Assembly: GCA_963971225.1 (NCBI GenBank)
Contig: OZ020269.1
Coordinates: 85,102,450 to 85,166,449 of the forward strand
Reading direction: 5' to 3'
DNA: 64,000 nt
Origin: Melieria omissa
Taxonomy: Eukaryota > Arthropoda > Insecta > Diptera > Ulidiidae
The position numbers and the translations under genes are program-made. Below, piece after piece: positions 36,310 through 51,300 of the stretch (within the stretch, counting starts at the first letter, position 1; every line of letters begins with the position of its first letter). The notes under the pieces were generated by a model. That model saw only the letters and a list, made by a program, of their open reading frames with translations, was not told the DNA's origin and did not search any database.

Positions 36310-39300
36310 GGTGTATGAAGCGTACTTGGTGTGCGAGCTATTTGAATACAATACAATTGTTAAATGTCATTGTTTTTCTGCAAAACACAACGCAGTAGTT
36401 GTATGTGGAGTGGTAAATGTTTACAATTAATGAAGGAATTAATGCTTGTTAGTCACCATAACAGGTTTCAAATCAATTAACACCGTCATGAGTAAAATTA
36501 GTGAATGTTAATGGCACTGTTAACACACTAAATATTACATGTATTTACATTGCTATTTACAAGTGTGGTGAATATGATTACAATTTGTGGTTTTCCATTT
36601 GCCAATGGTTATTAGTATTCATCATTTGGCCATTCCTTTTTCACAGAGCTCCACGCGAATTTGTGGCTTTTGCCGTTATACAAAGTAGAAGAAAGCCCAC
36701 GGTTAGTAATTCAAACTACAGCCAACAGTAAACCGTGGTGAATTTCCAAAAAGATTACAAAATACAAGTAGGTAGTAGTACAAGTCCACCGCCAGCAAAC
36801 GACACAATCATATTTTTATTCGTACAACCAAATAGTAAAGTACAAACAGAGACAGAGAGAGAGAGAGGGGGAAGAGGTGGCGCAAACGAGCTAGCAAGGC
36901 ACACAGGAAACGCACAATCCAACTCAAATGCGCTTGTGTGTGTGTGTGTGTGCGTGTAAGGGAGCCAAAGCGACCGTTGCCCGCGTTGGCGCGCGCCATT
37001 ACCACCAAGCAGCGTGCGTGTGCCGATTGCGCGCCTGTGTGCGTGCCGATTTTACTTACAGCTGCTGTTGGCGTTGCGCTGCTGCCGCTCTGCAGCTGCT
37101 GATGCTGTTGTTGCTGCTGCTGTTGGTGTTGCTGCAACTGCTGCACAATGTTGGGGCGCTGTGACAGCGGAAACGCCGCGGCCATGTTGTCGCGATGCAC
37201 CGGCGTGCAGGTGGCCACGAGCGGATACGTGAGCAGCGTGTCGATGCTATTCGGCGGCGGACGCACGTTCAGGTTGGGGTAGCTGCCCTTGTGCGGCGTG
37301 CCCTCCTCGAGCATGCCGGGCTGGCGCGGCGGCAGCGGCGGCGGTGTGCAGTCGAGCTCGCACTCGCCGTCGCCATTGGTGCCCGCCGCGTCGCAGCCGC
37401 CGCCTGCAGCCGTCTCCATTTGCAAAAACATTTGCGTCGACATTTTGGGATCGGAAAGCGCTTTGGTCTTGGACTTGGCGCGTTTCTTCTGCGCAGAGGC
37501 CGACACAGCGGCCGCAGTCGCTGCGCTGCCGGTCTGTGCGGCGTTGGAGAATGGCGGCGGCGGCAGCGCCGGCTGCGGCGACTTGCGTTGCGGACTGCCG
37601 CCGGCGCCGTGCTGATCCAGATCCGAAATAGGCGCAAAGTGCGCAAGGTTGTTGTTGCTTGCGTCCAGCTGCAGCTGGCGCGGTGGGTTGCGCTGCGGCA
37701 GCGGCGGCGGAATGTCTTCTTCGATGACTTGGCTTTTAGCCTGTGCGGCGTACTTGTTCTTGCTCTTCGAACTCGACGCCGACGAGCCGGACGACTTGGG
37801 CGTGTCCTTGAGGCGTTGCAGCTGCTGCTGGTAGAACAGCAGCTGTGGTGAGTTGCGTTGCTGTTGCGTGGGCGTTTGGTGCAGCGATTGCGACATGTTG
37901 TACGGCGGCAGCGGCGAGGTGGCGTTGTTCGGCGTGCCGGCGGCAGCGTTGTTGTTGTTGTTGTGATGGTGGTGATGATGATGATGATGCAGTTGATGGT
38001 GGTGCAGGAAGTCCGTGGTGTTGTTGAGAGGTGAGGTAATTAGATCTTTGTCGGTTTTATTGCGTCGCGTGCCCAGCGACAGCGAGGACAGCGAACGCGG
38101 CAGGAGCGAAAGGAACGCGGGTGAGGTCTGGGGTTGCGGTTGTGGTGTGGTGGCGGGGTGAGGGTGTAACTGCTGATGTTGTAGATGGTGTTGTTGTTGT
38201 TGTTGATGGTGTGAGGAGGCGGAGAGGTGGTGAATTTGATTGGGCGACAGCATTGCGATATTTTTATTGTTGGCAGTTGGTTGTAATTTAACTGTCGGTG
38301 CGTCCTGTTGAAAGTGGTGAAATAGTGGAGAGAGTAGTGGTAGAGTGTGGTAGGCATGTAGATTGAGGAGAGCACAAATAGCACACAGCGAGAACTGCAA
38401 TTTGTTAAGGACGCTCAGGGCTCGAGATCGAATGCAACACACGCGCAGTTTTATGGGCGAAAATAGGAGCGGAGCGACGGCAAAGGGGCGAAATAGCGCA
38501 ACAATTGACAATAATTGCTATGGTTAAAAATATTGACAAAATTTTCGCAGTAATAATGTACATAAAATTCAAATCAATTTGATTATTGTTGCGGCAAAAC
38601 ATAAAAAAACACTGGTTTAGGTTAGAGTTTTAGATTTTGGATTTAAGGCAATTTTAATTGAAATTTTTAATTGACGAAAAAAATCACAGTTTGTTAAAAT
38701 TATATGCAACGCTATATTATTGATTAATTGAAATGCACAATGAGCGAGCGATTGAGCGGGCGTGCGAGCAAATGAGCGAGCGCTGGTGTTTAGCTATTAG
38801 ATGTTCGGTTGTGTAAGAGAGAGAGAGACAGCGCCAGAGCGGGAAAACAACAAATGTGTGGGTGTGTGTATGTGTGCTGGATCTGTGGTGAATATAACCG
38901 GATTTCCGATAATCTAAAAAGTCGGCGCGCTCACAGTGAAATTTGAACTTTTGCTTCGAATGCAAATCAGTCAAACAAACACAGGTGCAATTTGAATTCA
39001 TGAGCGGGCCGAAGGGCACAACGAGTGATATTTGTGTGTGAAGGTAAATTTGATGTTTGGGTAAAGGTGTTTAATCAATTTCATTTTTTCACGTGTATTG
39101 ACAATGTACAAATGTGTAAATTGTACTTTAAGGTTGCTGTGGTAAAGACGTAATACATTTACAACTAGAAGAGCATTGGCACGCGGACAAATGGGGAGAA
39201 ATTTTGTATGTGTGTGTGTGTTTAAGAAATGCTGGTTTACAGCTCAAATAAGACAAGGACAACGAGAATGTAATGTACATCTTTGCGACTGTAACGGACG

Positions 39301-42300
39301 CAAAGCGAAGCTTAAGGTTTATTTGGCCTAGAGGTGAAAATATCTAGTATTTTTTGCAACTCTAACTTTAAAGTGTAGAACTAGCGTCAACACAAGTACA
39401 AAATATAGAATTTAAACCTGTCAACTTTCTGGTTTGTTTTCTTCTCAACGCTATTCTGGACTATAAATAAATAAAACTCTCTTTGAAGATACGCCGGGAA
39501 GTGCTAATACAAGCAGCAATTGAAATTACTCATTTCTTACTTAATCTAGATTTTCATGGCATACTTTTAGGCGCAATAAAAACTAAACATTACACTTAAC
39601 ACTAACTCGCTTTGAATCTAACTTGAATGCGCTCGAATTCCATTTGGAATTAATGTCAAAAATAAGCTTCTCACTAACTTTCATCATTCCAAGAGCACAA
39701 AGCTCTTAAAAAATTGAATACAAATTGATGCCAAATCTTTCAAAACATCTTTTAAGCTCATTAACATAGAAGACTTGAATTTGGTTTTAAAACATAACAA
39801 CAACAACAAGAGATTGTAACAAAAAAGCGCATACAGGAGCACACTCTATCCTAATGCTGTTTGCCAATTATACAGAAAATCCATTTAAAATATTTTTAAT
39901 ACATTTTCAATATGGGAACATTGGGAAGACACGAAGAACTGAAAACAATCAGTCAATATTAATCCATAAAAAAAATCAATAAAAAATTTAAAGAGAGGTT
40001 TAAGGGTCCTTTTGGGGCGCACAACACAAAATGAAAATTAAGAAAATCGTATGCACTTCTAGACAAAGTCTGCTCTACAAAACATACCTCGGCGCCAACC
40101 TGTCGCAGCTGTTCGCGTAATTTGCGTATATTTGCCTCGGAGAGTTTATAGCTGGGATTGTTGGTGTCGCCTTTGAGACGTTCCAGATTCAGTTTCTCCT
40201 GTTCCAGCATCTTTTGTAATGTTTGTATTTTATACGTTTCCATTTCACGTCGCTTTATGCTCTGCAAGAGAACCAAACGATTAGTAATAAATTCAAGTGA
40301 CGTTAAAACATTTGGGAAACTTTACATCAACCGGTTGTGGTCCTGTAATGGACGCCGTTCGATCACGACCCGATAGAATGGGCGTCGATGGTAGAATACT
40401 AATCGAGGTGGGGCGTGCGATTTCTTGGCTACGTTTCACCGCCAGTTCGACAATTGTGGAGGCTGTAAAGAAGAAAACATGTTGTGTGAGTTTATATTTG
40501 ATTGAGTGAGTATGACTGAGTTTATGTTTCATCGTCGGTTACGATTGTTTTATTGCATTGGTCGAAAGTTTAATCTATAATGTGTTTCTTTTGCAATTAG
40601 TTTTTAGAGACTATCTGCTATGTAAAAACCAACTATCAAACTCCACTCGAAGCATTTTATTGCATCCCAATATGACTAAGTTTGTCTACTAATACTTCTC
40701 GCCAATTATTTGTTATGCCTCGATGTTATTATTTCAATTTTTTGTAGTGCTTTCAGATGAAGAAAATTAAGAGTGCGCAAGACTTTGTATTCAATTTCTT
40801 ATCAATTATGTTGTTGTAGGGAACAATTATCTAGTTTTGGGGTTAGAAAAGGGGGAAAATAAATTTTAAATTCATCTCAATTTGTCGTTGTAATTGCTTA
40901 TTTGTCATCAGTGCCTTATGACAAATAGATAAAAAGTAACAACAATGAACAAAACTAGCGGCTCACAGTCGGTTAAGGTCGACATTTGACACCTAGAAAT
41001 TACAAAATTTCAGTACAGTAACGAAAAGTTGAAAGTTTAACAGAGTTAATAAAGTAACATTTAAAGTTAATTTTTAAAAGAATTAGTAATATTTTCTAAT
41101 TCATTCAGAAAAGCATTTAAGAATCAAAATCCCAAAAATATACAACAAAATATCTTCTTAAAATTATAACAACAAAATCATTTATCATGCAATCTTAAAT
41201 TCATTCTGCATATTTTCAGAAAAAATTTAAATTATTTAAAATTTTTTAAGCAACCATGAAATTTTCTGACCACCTAACCCATGCAATTTTTAACGCCATT
41301 TTGCAATTCTCTAAAATAATTTTATGCATAATTTCAATGCAAAAACGCAACCTTCGAATATGTCAAAGAAGCAACATTAATCGAATGCCACGCCTTCTAG
41401 CTGCTAATAGGCGCACAAATTGATTGCAGTCTGTAGTGCAGCAGAAACCTCTTTCCCCGATGCACAGCCGCGATGCACTGCCCACAATGATTGTTGCTGC
41501 CTGAGGCAGCGTGCGATAGCCACTTGAGTTTTGGTGGCTGTATGTGTGTCTGTACATGTGTGTGTGTGTGGGTAAGTAATCATACGAGCGTTTGTTTCGC
41601 TTTGTTGCTCGATTGGCGTTGCAAATGCCATCATAAAGCGGCAATTTATAATTCTAATTGTTGTTGTTTTAAAATTTACTTGATTGTATTGTAATGCCAC
41701 AACAGTGTCGCCATATAAGCAACGCAGCAGCGACACCGCGACACCGCAGACAGACGTGCGCTGCTGTCAATTGTCGCTTAATGCTTTCATCTGGCGGCAC
41801 TTTAAAGTACGTGTAACTATTTTAAATTTTTAACAAATTAAGCATGCTTCTTCTTCTTATTCTTAACGAAAAATTTAGTGTAGCATTTTTTTTGCATATT
41901 TAAAGGAATTATTGTAATTTTAATAGAACTTTATTACAATATTTTACTTGTAATTTTTCAATTAATTAATTGTCCAAGTCCAGAAAGAATAATGCATACG
42001 ATAGCTTTTGTATATTTTAGATTTTTTCTCAAAGTAAAATATAAAAAAAATTTGTGTAGAAATTTTTTCACTTTTAATGGACTGTCTATATTTTTAATGA
42101 AATTTTATTGTAATATTTTACTTAAATATTAATTTTTTAAATAAGTCAAGAAATAATAATGCATGCGAGAATTTTCGCATATTTTAAATTTTTTTCTTGA
42201 AGAAAAATATTTTAATAAATTTTAATTAATTAAAAAATTTAATCAGTAGATACAAACAATGTGTATTAAAATCAGAAAACCCGTAGAGAGCAATGCAAAT

Positions 42301-45300
42301 CATAAAGTCGCATGATATATTTATGTTTCATATAACTGGAAATTGCATGCAATAATTTTTGGAAATTATGTTTTCAATCTTTTTTTTAAAGGTCGAAAAT
42401 AATTTTGCAACAAGAAGTTCATGGATATGAAACATCGAAATTCAAACTTTTACATTTTAAAGTCTCATGCAATAATTTATGCATATTTTAAAATGTTTGT
42501 TTTATAAGTGTGATGCGATTATACAGAAATAAAAAATAGTAGAAACACTTTGGTATTGATTTATGAAAACGAATTCCATGGCATATAGTTTTTATATAGT
42601 CAATTCGCATGCAATAGTTTTTGCTAATGTGAGATTTTTTGTTTCTAAAGTTTAACCCTTTCCGACATGAAAATAAACCCGTTCTGTATGAATTGTATGG
42701 GCTGTAGTCCAATATATTGGACATTGTGGCTGAAAGGGTTAAAATTATTTTCAAATCATTGCTAGAAATGCGTACAGGGACACACATACAACAAAATTGC
42801 ATGATACTTTGTTTACATGCCAAACTCGCATGCAATATTTTTTACTCAGTAAAGCTTTTTATTATAAAATTTGAAATAACATCGCGTAAAATTGCATGCT
42901 ATTTCTTTGGTGGCATGAAAAAGTAGCATGAAAAAATATTAGCTCGCTTCGTTTTTGTAAATAAAAAATGCGTACAGAGCGATGCATAAATTGCATGATA
43001 TTTTGTTCACATTTAAAATTTGTATGCAATAATTTTTAGCACATTTTTTGTTTCTTAGGTTTGAATCAATTTGGGTGCAGTGCGATGCAGAACATCAAAT
43101 TGCATGATATATTCGGTTCATATTTAAAACTCGCATGCGATAGCATGTGCAATTTTTTTTTTAAGTTTTAAAAACTGAAAATGAGTAAAGGGTGCCGTAA
43201 AAAAATCACATAATATATCAAAATCCCCTTCGATATTTTTGACCATTTCGGAACTTTTGTTCCTTAAATTCGATTTCGTAAAAATCCTAACAATAGCGGG
43301 AAATGCATTGATCTATAACATGGAATATCGCATATAAAAACTCGTATATACTTTTAACATTTGAAGTTCGCATGCGATTTATGCAATTAATATTTTATAT
43401 TCCTAGAAAATGTATGGCAATCGTTTGAAAGTTATAAGTGATCAGGAAACCATGTACAACATAAAAAACGTACTAGTTTTGTGCTCGATTCAGTTTTATT
43501 TGAGCGGTATCGAAGATCAGAAAGCCAAGTGTTGAAAATGGCAATAAAATCATGGAAAGTTGTAAGTCCGACCTCCATGTAAGCACTGTTTCGATTACCA
43601 GGAAGCTTAAACTTGAACAAAACACCTTTTGGAACCATTTAAAAAGAGACATATAAGGCACAAGACAATAAAAGATACAAAAAGACGTTCGATTTATGGG
43701 TGTCACATAACACACAACTATTTCTGAAAGCGGATGGGGTCTGATGATGAACGATAACGTCAAGCGGTGAGCCGGCCCAAAGGGTGGCCAAGTCAATATT
43801 GCCAGTAAAAGATTTTTTGTGTGTTTTAAGAGTTTGCAGGAAATCATCTATGAGCCGCTCCCCTATGACCAAACTTTTAACTCGGTTATGAACAATCTGA
43901 AGGAAGCCCAGCAACGGCTAACTTTGTCCAATAGGAAACGAACTTTGGTCCACCAAGCCAACGTCAAGACACACACATCGATAACGAATCGCCAGAAACC
44001 TCGATAGGTTGAGTGGAAAGATGTTATTCATCCACCTTGTAGTCCGGACCTGGCACCAAGTGACGTTTCCGCGAGTTCCTATCTTTGACCAATGATTTTG
44101 TTGGTGAAAAATTTGACTTAAGAGAAGTTTTCGAAAACCGTCTGTCCCAATATTAAGCCAATAGGGACGAGGGTTTCTATGAGAGACATAATGGAATTAC
44201 CCCCAAAACAATGGATATCTTTTATCTACACAAGAACATTTTTTCAATCTCTTGAAATCTAAAGAAATGTGTGTAAAAACTGATACAATAGAAAGTAAAT
44301 AAGTATGAGTGCTACTTAGTGTAGAATGTAAAATTGCATGCAATAAAATCATTAACCACACACCCACACAAACATGGCCAATGTCACAAGACAGCACGAC
44401 GCGTAGTTGAACGTACGCACAATCAAACCCATCGCATTACATACGATGGGCTAATAAAATACTATTCCCTAAGTGGTGTAAACACAACAAAAAAAAAACA
44501 CATACGACAACCATTTACTAGGCTGGGAATATGCAAATTTCTCGCAAAATATGTGCGGCGCTGTAGTGAAATCTACTTGCAGAAACAGAGAGGCGACACT
44601 AACGGCCAAAACAATTGGAGAAGTGCGCTCGAAATGGCAAAGAAAGAGGCGACGTGATAAGAGTAACAACAAAAACAACGTCGAGCAAACGAGCGACAGT
44701 GCCGTCGAGCGGAGCAGTGACACACTGACGCACACTGCTGCTGCCTCCGAATATGAACGCAAGGAAACAGACAAATAAGAATTGATTTCTTTGTGATTAA
44801 TGTGCTGCTGAGTGTGAGTGGAGTCCGTTTGCCTGTGTGTGTGTGTGCGCCAATGCGTCGCAATGTCTGTGTTGGGCGATTTGTGCGCCAACGAATTGCA
44901 AAAGCGTTACTCATAATCAGAAAACGCGCGCCTCGCCGGACGCTTTTATTCTATACTTTTGTTGGCATTACTTTTGTTGTTGCTTTATTTCCGTTTTGGT
45001 AAATATTTTGCAGTGAATGCAGCAATTGAGGCGCGTTGCTGTGCCATCACTTTTCGCTGCCACTGATTCTGCGTCGCGCGCATCTTTGTGTGTTTTTGCA
45101 TTTCATTTGCATGGCAAATGATTGGCTGAACTGTTGGTTGCTAGTTGAACTTTGAGTTCCCAGTGATTGAAACAAAATTGAAATAGTTTATTGAAATGAA
45201 ATGTTCAATTGGCATGAATGAATTTTTCTCATTTCGATTGGCGGTCAACACTAACGCAGTGTTGCCATATACCTGAAATTACTTTGTCTTATATCTTAAG

Positions 45301-48300
45301 AAAATACCGAAATTTCCTCCCAAAAGTTAAAAAAAGCTCCTAAGATTTTTTTATATTTTGCGTCATTTTAAAGGAATAAAACTTCTCATAAAAAATAAAA
45401 ATATATAAATATAATTGTTTTTTTAATGCAGCCTTTTTTATTCATCTTCAGCTAAACAACAAAAACCTAAGAAAAACGAAACATATAACAAATGAATTAA
45501 ATATAAAGCGCAATTTTTGGCGGGATTTCATTGTAACAGAAATAAGTGAGAACGAGATAGAAAAACATTACATTTTGTAAGCTTACAAATTTTTAACACA
45601 ATAGGATGCGTTGACTATTAAAATAGTTGCCAAAATAGTTTTTGTTGCCAGTGTTTCCAAAACATCATACTTTGTTATCCGAAAATCTCCTAGAAATCCA
45701 CTAAGGATCAGAAAAATTCCCTAACATAAAATATACATATATCTCCTAAACTTTCTCCTAAACAACTCTTCCTCCTAAAAATTCTCCAAAGGCCAAGAAT
45801 CTTCTAAATCTAGGAGGAAATCTCCTGATTTGGCAACATTGCACTAACGTTTTAAGCTCAAAGAGAGCAGTTTAGAAAATTTAAGTGAAAAGTGTGCATT
45901 TGAAATGTTTGTTCAGTAATTGAAATCAAAATTGAAGCATGGTTTGAGGCATTTTTATTTTATCATGAAAATTGGAGGTATACAAAATAGCTTCTGATCA
46001 AGAAATAACTTAATTCATCAATAAAAAGAAAAAGTGGTTTGCTTGAATGGAAAAATTCGAGTATTTTCAAGATATAGGAAAAAAAATTGTAAATGTTTCA
46101 ATTAATAGGTATAAATTATTTGATGTTAGTTTTGCTGCATACTTTTGGCGGCGAAACAAATGTTGCATATAAAGCTCTTGTTAGAACTTTTTACTGGGTA
46201 ATTTTAAAGTCATAATTCATTCTCATAATTAATTAATATTACAAACAACTTTCATGATATTTTTTGTGGACCGCTGTAAGAAAGGGTAAGTTAACCTCTT
46301 TTGTAGAGCAAAGAACCATTTTCCATCCTTTAAAAAGGAAAGAAGAAAAATTGCCAATCGCAGTTTGGATTCGGTGTTATACTGTAGGTGCCCTTCCCCG
46401 TTGAAAAAAACGGTGTTGCGTACACATTTCAGAACTCAGAACTATCACTCTCCTCCCTATGGGTATAGTACAATGGTCTAAAATGGACTGAGTGCTATGG
46501 AAGGCACTGTAGCCTCCCTACCCACCCTTAAGGAAGAAAAAAACCTGTAGCGAAAGGGTTAACAAGGAATAATCTCAAGGTCATTACAGGCATCTTGACA
46601 GGGTACTTTAGCTTGATTTATCACCTCACTAAACAAGGAATTCATACAGACGAATGTTGAAGGTTCCGTACGCACGGAAACGAATTTACAATGAATCGGT
46701 TGAATTAAGCATCTGGGGAATGACTTTATAAGGGGGGATTACTTCATAAGATGCCAAGTGGGAATCCAGAGGTATAGGAGGAACTTTTCTCTCGAAGGCT
46801 GGGCCTACAAATTGCTAAATTGTAATCAAAAAAACCGTTACATAAGCTTTGTTACGGAGCTTTTGAAGGTCGAGATTTTCTCAAAGGGTCTTAATTGATG
46901 ACAAAACAAAAGCCCAATCGTGCTAATGGAACTGACCGGAAAACAGGAAGAAGAAAATGCGAAACTTTTGCTGTTTTCTTCGATTACAATGGCGTTATGC
47001 ATCTTGCTAGAAAATCGTACGGTTAATGCGAAATATTACCCAGAAGTTTTCTGCCGTTTGTATGAAGCAATACGGAGAAAACCAATAGATTTTTGACAAA
47101 ACCATTCAGAAATTGTGGTTATTACATCACAATTATGCACCAGCAGACGCATCGTTGCTTGTGTGGGATGTTTTGGCCAAAAACCACATTATAATCATGT
47201 CTCAGCCATTCTATTTATCATTTAAGGCGCTCTACGACTTTCTATGATAAAACTTAAAACGGAGATAAAGCGAGATCTGCGACGATTCAGAAGGTAAGTC
47301 CCACATTGCTAAAGACTTCAAGGTCATACCAAAAGAAGCATATCAGAAGTACTTTAAAACCAGAAAATTGCATCTTGCCATTCAGCAATAAAATAATGAA
47401 CGGGTTAATTAATTGCAAATATGAAAATTTTATCCAATAGCTCCATGAGTGAGTAGGAACGAGATAGTTCAATTAACGAGTTTGTGCGATTAGTGAGCTT
47501 TGCTTTACTTTTACAGCTTGACAAGTGTTTCAGAGCCTTCACCTTGTCTATGCCTTCTCTATGCTGTTCTCTAAGTCTCCATAGAAAGTGCAAGGTCAGA
47601 TCAGCATTCTTATGATCTGTTCTGATAGAAGGCTGGCTCTCCGGTATCCAATAGATATTGTCACGAAAATTACTTCACAGGTTCGTTTTGATTGTGTTTG
47701 AAAATAAAACAACTTCAATTACTAAGCGCAAACCGCAGTAAGAAATCAACAATCACTTTATTTACAGATTTACACTTGTTCTACTTTACACTACTACTAT
47801 TGCATGTTTCCCCTTTGCTTGATCAACACAGACTCGACCCCTTGCGCTGCACACTGCTGCTTTTATACCAGTTTTCTTATCGCGCCGAAGTTTCTTGCAA
47901 CTTCCAATTGGAAAGCGCTCGACCATTCTCGCACAACCCATTTCTTCGAGAACCATCCTTGCCATATCGGACTATCCAAGCGAATTATACCAAATTTGCC
48001 ATACTTCAAAGTGCATGCCTAAAAGTATGCTTGGAAAAGCGTTCATGCACAGCACAGAGGCCTCTTCGTTTCAATATGAATACTGCGAGTTACGGCTACA
48101 ATTTTTGCTGCCCGACATTTCGGGACAATTTTAGATGATGTGCAGTTAGACACAAAAGTCTTTTGATTCTGGCTAACTACGTAAAGATTTTTGTGCGAAT
48201 TGACTGTAGTAGCGTTGCAAATAAGCTCTACGCCTTTCCTAGTATCTAAATACGCCTCTGCCTGAAACATTCTATAGAAATCAGGCAGTATGTACGATTT

Positions 48301-51300
48301 GCTGGTAATCAACAAAAACTTAGCTCCTCCAGCTTAAACTTAGCATTGCTAGCTGTCTTTCTTCCTTTTTCAAAGCTTTCTTTTAATCTTCCAAGTGGCT
48401 ACATTGAATTCTAATAAGCAAAAAGGCTTTATTTTCAATAACAACTTTTCCATAATCTCTGTTACTTTTAATACCACTTTTACATAGCATACTTTTCGGC
48501 AGTTTTTAAGGCATCAAAAAACTTGCCAAGTTCATAAAATTACCCTAAAACTTTGTAGCGAAGCAATCATGCTTGACAGCTGCAGTTATTAACCACTACC
48601 AGTGCGACGGCCACACCCACCGTCTCATCGTCATCAACATCATTATTATCAACAACAACAAAAAACGCTATTCAAAGCAAGAGCGACATACCTTTTATCA
48701 AATTAACCACAGTTGGATGCTTCTCCGAACGCACTTCTTGTCCATTGACCTACAAAAACGGCACCAGAAAGGGAAAGAGCGAAAAAAGTATTTGCATGAA
48801 AAGACAAGCACAAATAACAATAAATATTAACAACAACAACAAGAATAGCAAAATTATACTAAGTAATAACCACAAAACGGACAAACGAACGAACGAACGA
48901 GCGAGCAAAGGAGCGAACATAAAATTGCCGCAAAACAAAGTCGCCGCCGCCGCTGTCGCCGCATTGTGATTACTTCAAGTATGACTTGCGCAAACGCAAA
49001 GCCCAGGCAAAGTACATACATGCAGCGCAAGTAGAAAGATGCGAGAGAAGTAAAGGCTTTTGTATTGTGGAATTTTCGCAATTTTCTTTATTGTTGAAAA
49101 AATTTATGATTTTTATTTTATTTTTTGCGCTGCTTTCTTTTGCCACACTTTGCGAAAACAACAATCATTCAGCCATACAAAATAAATGTGCTACAGTAAC
49201 AGCAACAACAATAGCAAACCTTTAAGATCATGTCGCCGGCAACTAAGCCAGCAATTTGTGCCGCTCCACCTGGTTTCACGCTTTCAACGTAAACTGGATT
49301 GTCACCAGAGACCTGCAAAGAAACAACAACAACAATAATAATAAGTAAAACACATGTGTAGAGAAAAAAAAAGAATTCAAACATGTATGTTTAAGATAAG
49401 AAAAGTACACAACAAAAGCAAAGGGAAAGGAAAATATAACAAAATACAAAGAAAAACTAGTTGACAGTTTTTAAAAATTTGCGAGGTACCTAAAAATAAG
49501 CATTTTTCTCGAACGCAAAATTGCTGCAACAAATTAATTTCATTTCTATAATAATTCTTGCATACTAAATTAGTTAATAATTTAAGGCAAATCATTTTTA
49601 AAATCTTCTTCTTCTTCTTCTGGCATGACAGCCCGATTACGAGACTAAGGCCTAGCTACCCTCAACCATCCATGTTGTGCGTGTGCATTTTTCAAGATTG
49701 GAAGGGACCTACAGTTTTATGCCGATTCCGAGCGGCGAGTTGGGAGCTTTTTCATAGGAAATTTTACTCTCAAAGGTTTGCCATTTCCTGCTAAGAGGAC
49801 AGCCGCCGAAAGAAAACTTGTTGTTTTTCTTTTTTTTCGGTGTTAGCAGCAAGGGAGTCTTGAACCTGGGTTCGAGCGTCGCATTTGACTCGCGGGCCAA
49901 CGCACTAGCCAGCTGAGCTACGGCGGCTGCTGAAATAGTCACTTTTATCACGTTTTTATTTCGCATAATTTTAATAGTGAGTCGCCTACATCTTTCAAAG
50001 ACTCATCTCTATTTAACAAAATTTAAATCGTAAAATCATATTGAAATGCCAATTCATTATAAAAACAACACTTTCCTCACAAAATCAACACTCAATGCAA
50101 TCGATTGCGCACATCAAAAACAGTGTAACAACTAATCTTCATCGTAAACAAAGTCTACTTTGAGGCATTCACACTTAGTCATCATTGAATTCACCAACTC
50201 GCACGCTTACCTACACACACAAACACACACACAAATACCTCGTAGAAGTGCACAGGAAACTACAGAAAAATGGCCCAAGTACCACCCAACAATATCACCG
50301 TCGATGAAGTGAAATTTCGCTGCTATGAATAATGGAAAACTTGGATTTGTTTGTTTGCTTAGCGGCAAAATCATAAGCAAAACATATGCGCCTGGCTGGA
50401 CAAATGCCAAATTTAATAGTGAAAAAACGCGCCACTATATACATATACAATTTTTTTTTCGCCCAGCCGACTGTTGTATACAAAACATCCACGAATAAAC
50501 AAAACAAAAAACCAGCACAAACTTCTGTACGTTCGTTCGCGCGTCTTTTGCTAATTTCGCACTTATTTTTAGACGAGCCAGCAGAATGCCATCAATAATA
50601 TCCACAACAACAACAAAACCGCACTCTGTCATCTATGCAGCGAGAGGACCAGCATGCGCGATCGATTGCGCGACGTTGCTGCGAGACCGTTGATCGATTT
50701 ATTGAACTGACGTAACTTTGGCGAACGCCCGCAGCGGCATCCCAAACCCAAGAAAGTGATCCAACACCAACAACAGGATGAAACAGTGGCGGAAGCGCAT
50801 GTTTTTTGCACCGCTATTTCGATGATGGCTACATTAAGTGAAATTTTGGCATTTGATCATTTTTCAGAGCAATCACTGATCGCTGGCCGTGTCCGACAAG
50901 TGGCAAGTTCAAGTGCAAATGAACTCGCTTGCGCATCCGACCACCCACCCACCTACTAGTCGAACTGGCAATGTGTCGTTTCCGGCCAATTTGTGCATTT
51001 GTGCTGTTTTTATAGTCAATGCTTGTTGTTGTTATTCATATTTTGGCATGCATTTTTATGGACACGTGGCGTACAGTGGGTAAAGTAAACGCAAATGTGC
51101 AGAGGCGGCATTTTGCGTTTAAAGTTCAATTTTAATTATGTTTACATGCAGAAAAACGATTTTCATTTCTCAAATGGGCATTCAATTTATGGCAACAACA
51201 ACAACTACAAAAAAGAATACAACCAAGACAACAACTACAACATTGGGATTTAACAATGTATTGATTTACAAAGTAATTTTGCGAGTGAATCTGTGAAGCT

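Noticed and set aside
36808..37059. Extension of the large RhoGEF2 exon past position 37,060
   Set aside because: A perfect GTAAGT donor at 37,059 fits the phase of exon g. The extension runs into low-complexity GA and TG repeats.
37195..37851. Plus-strand 218-codon Arg/Ala-rich frame
   Set aside because: Antisense shadow of the GC-rich coding exon; composition follows the reverse complement of Pro, Gln and Ser codons.
49107..49226. 39-codon plus-strand frame starting MIFILFFALLSFATLCENNN
   Set aside because: Overlaps the RhoGEF2 exon b donor, is very short and has no supporting signal. Likely chance in AT-rich DNA.
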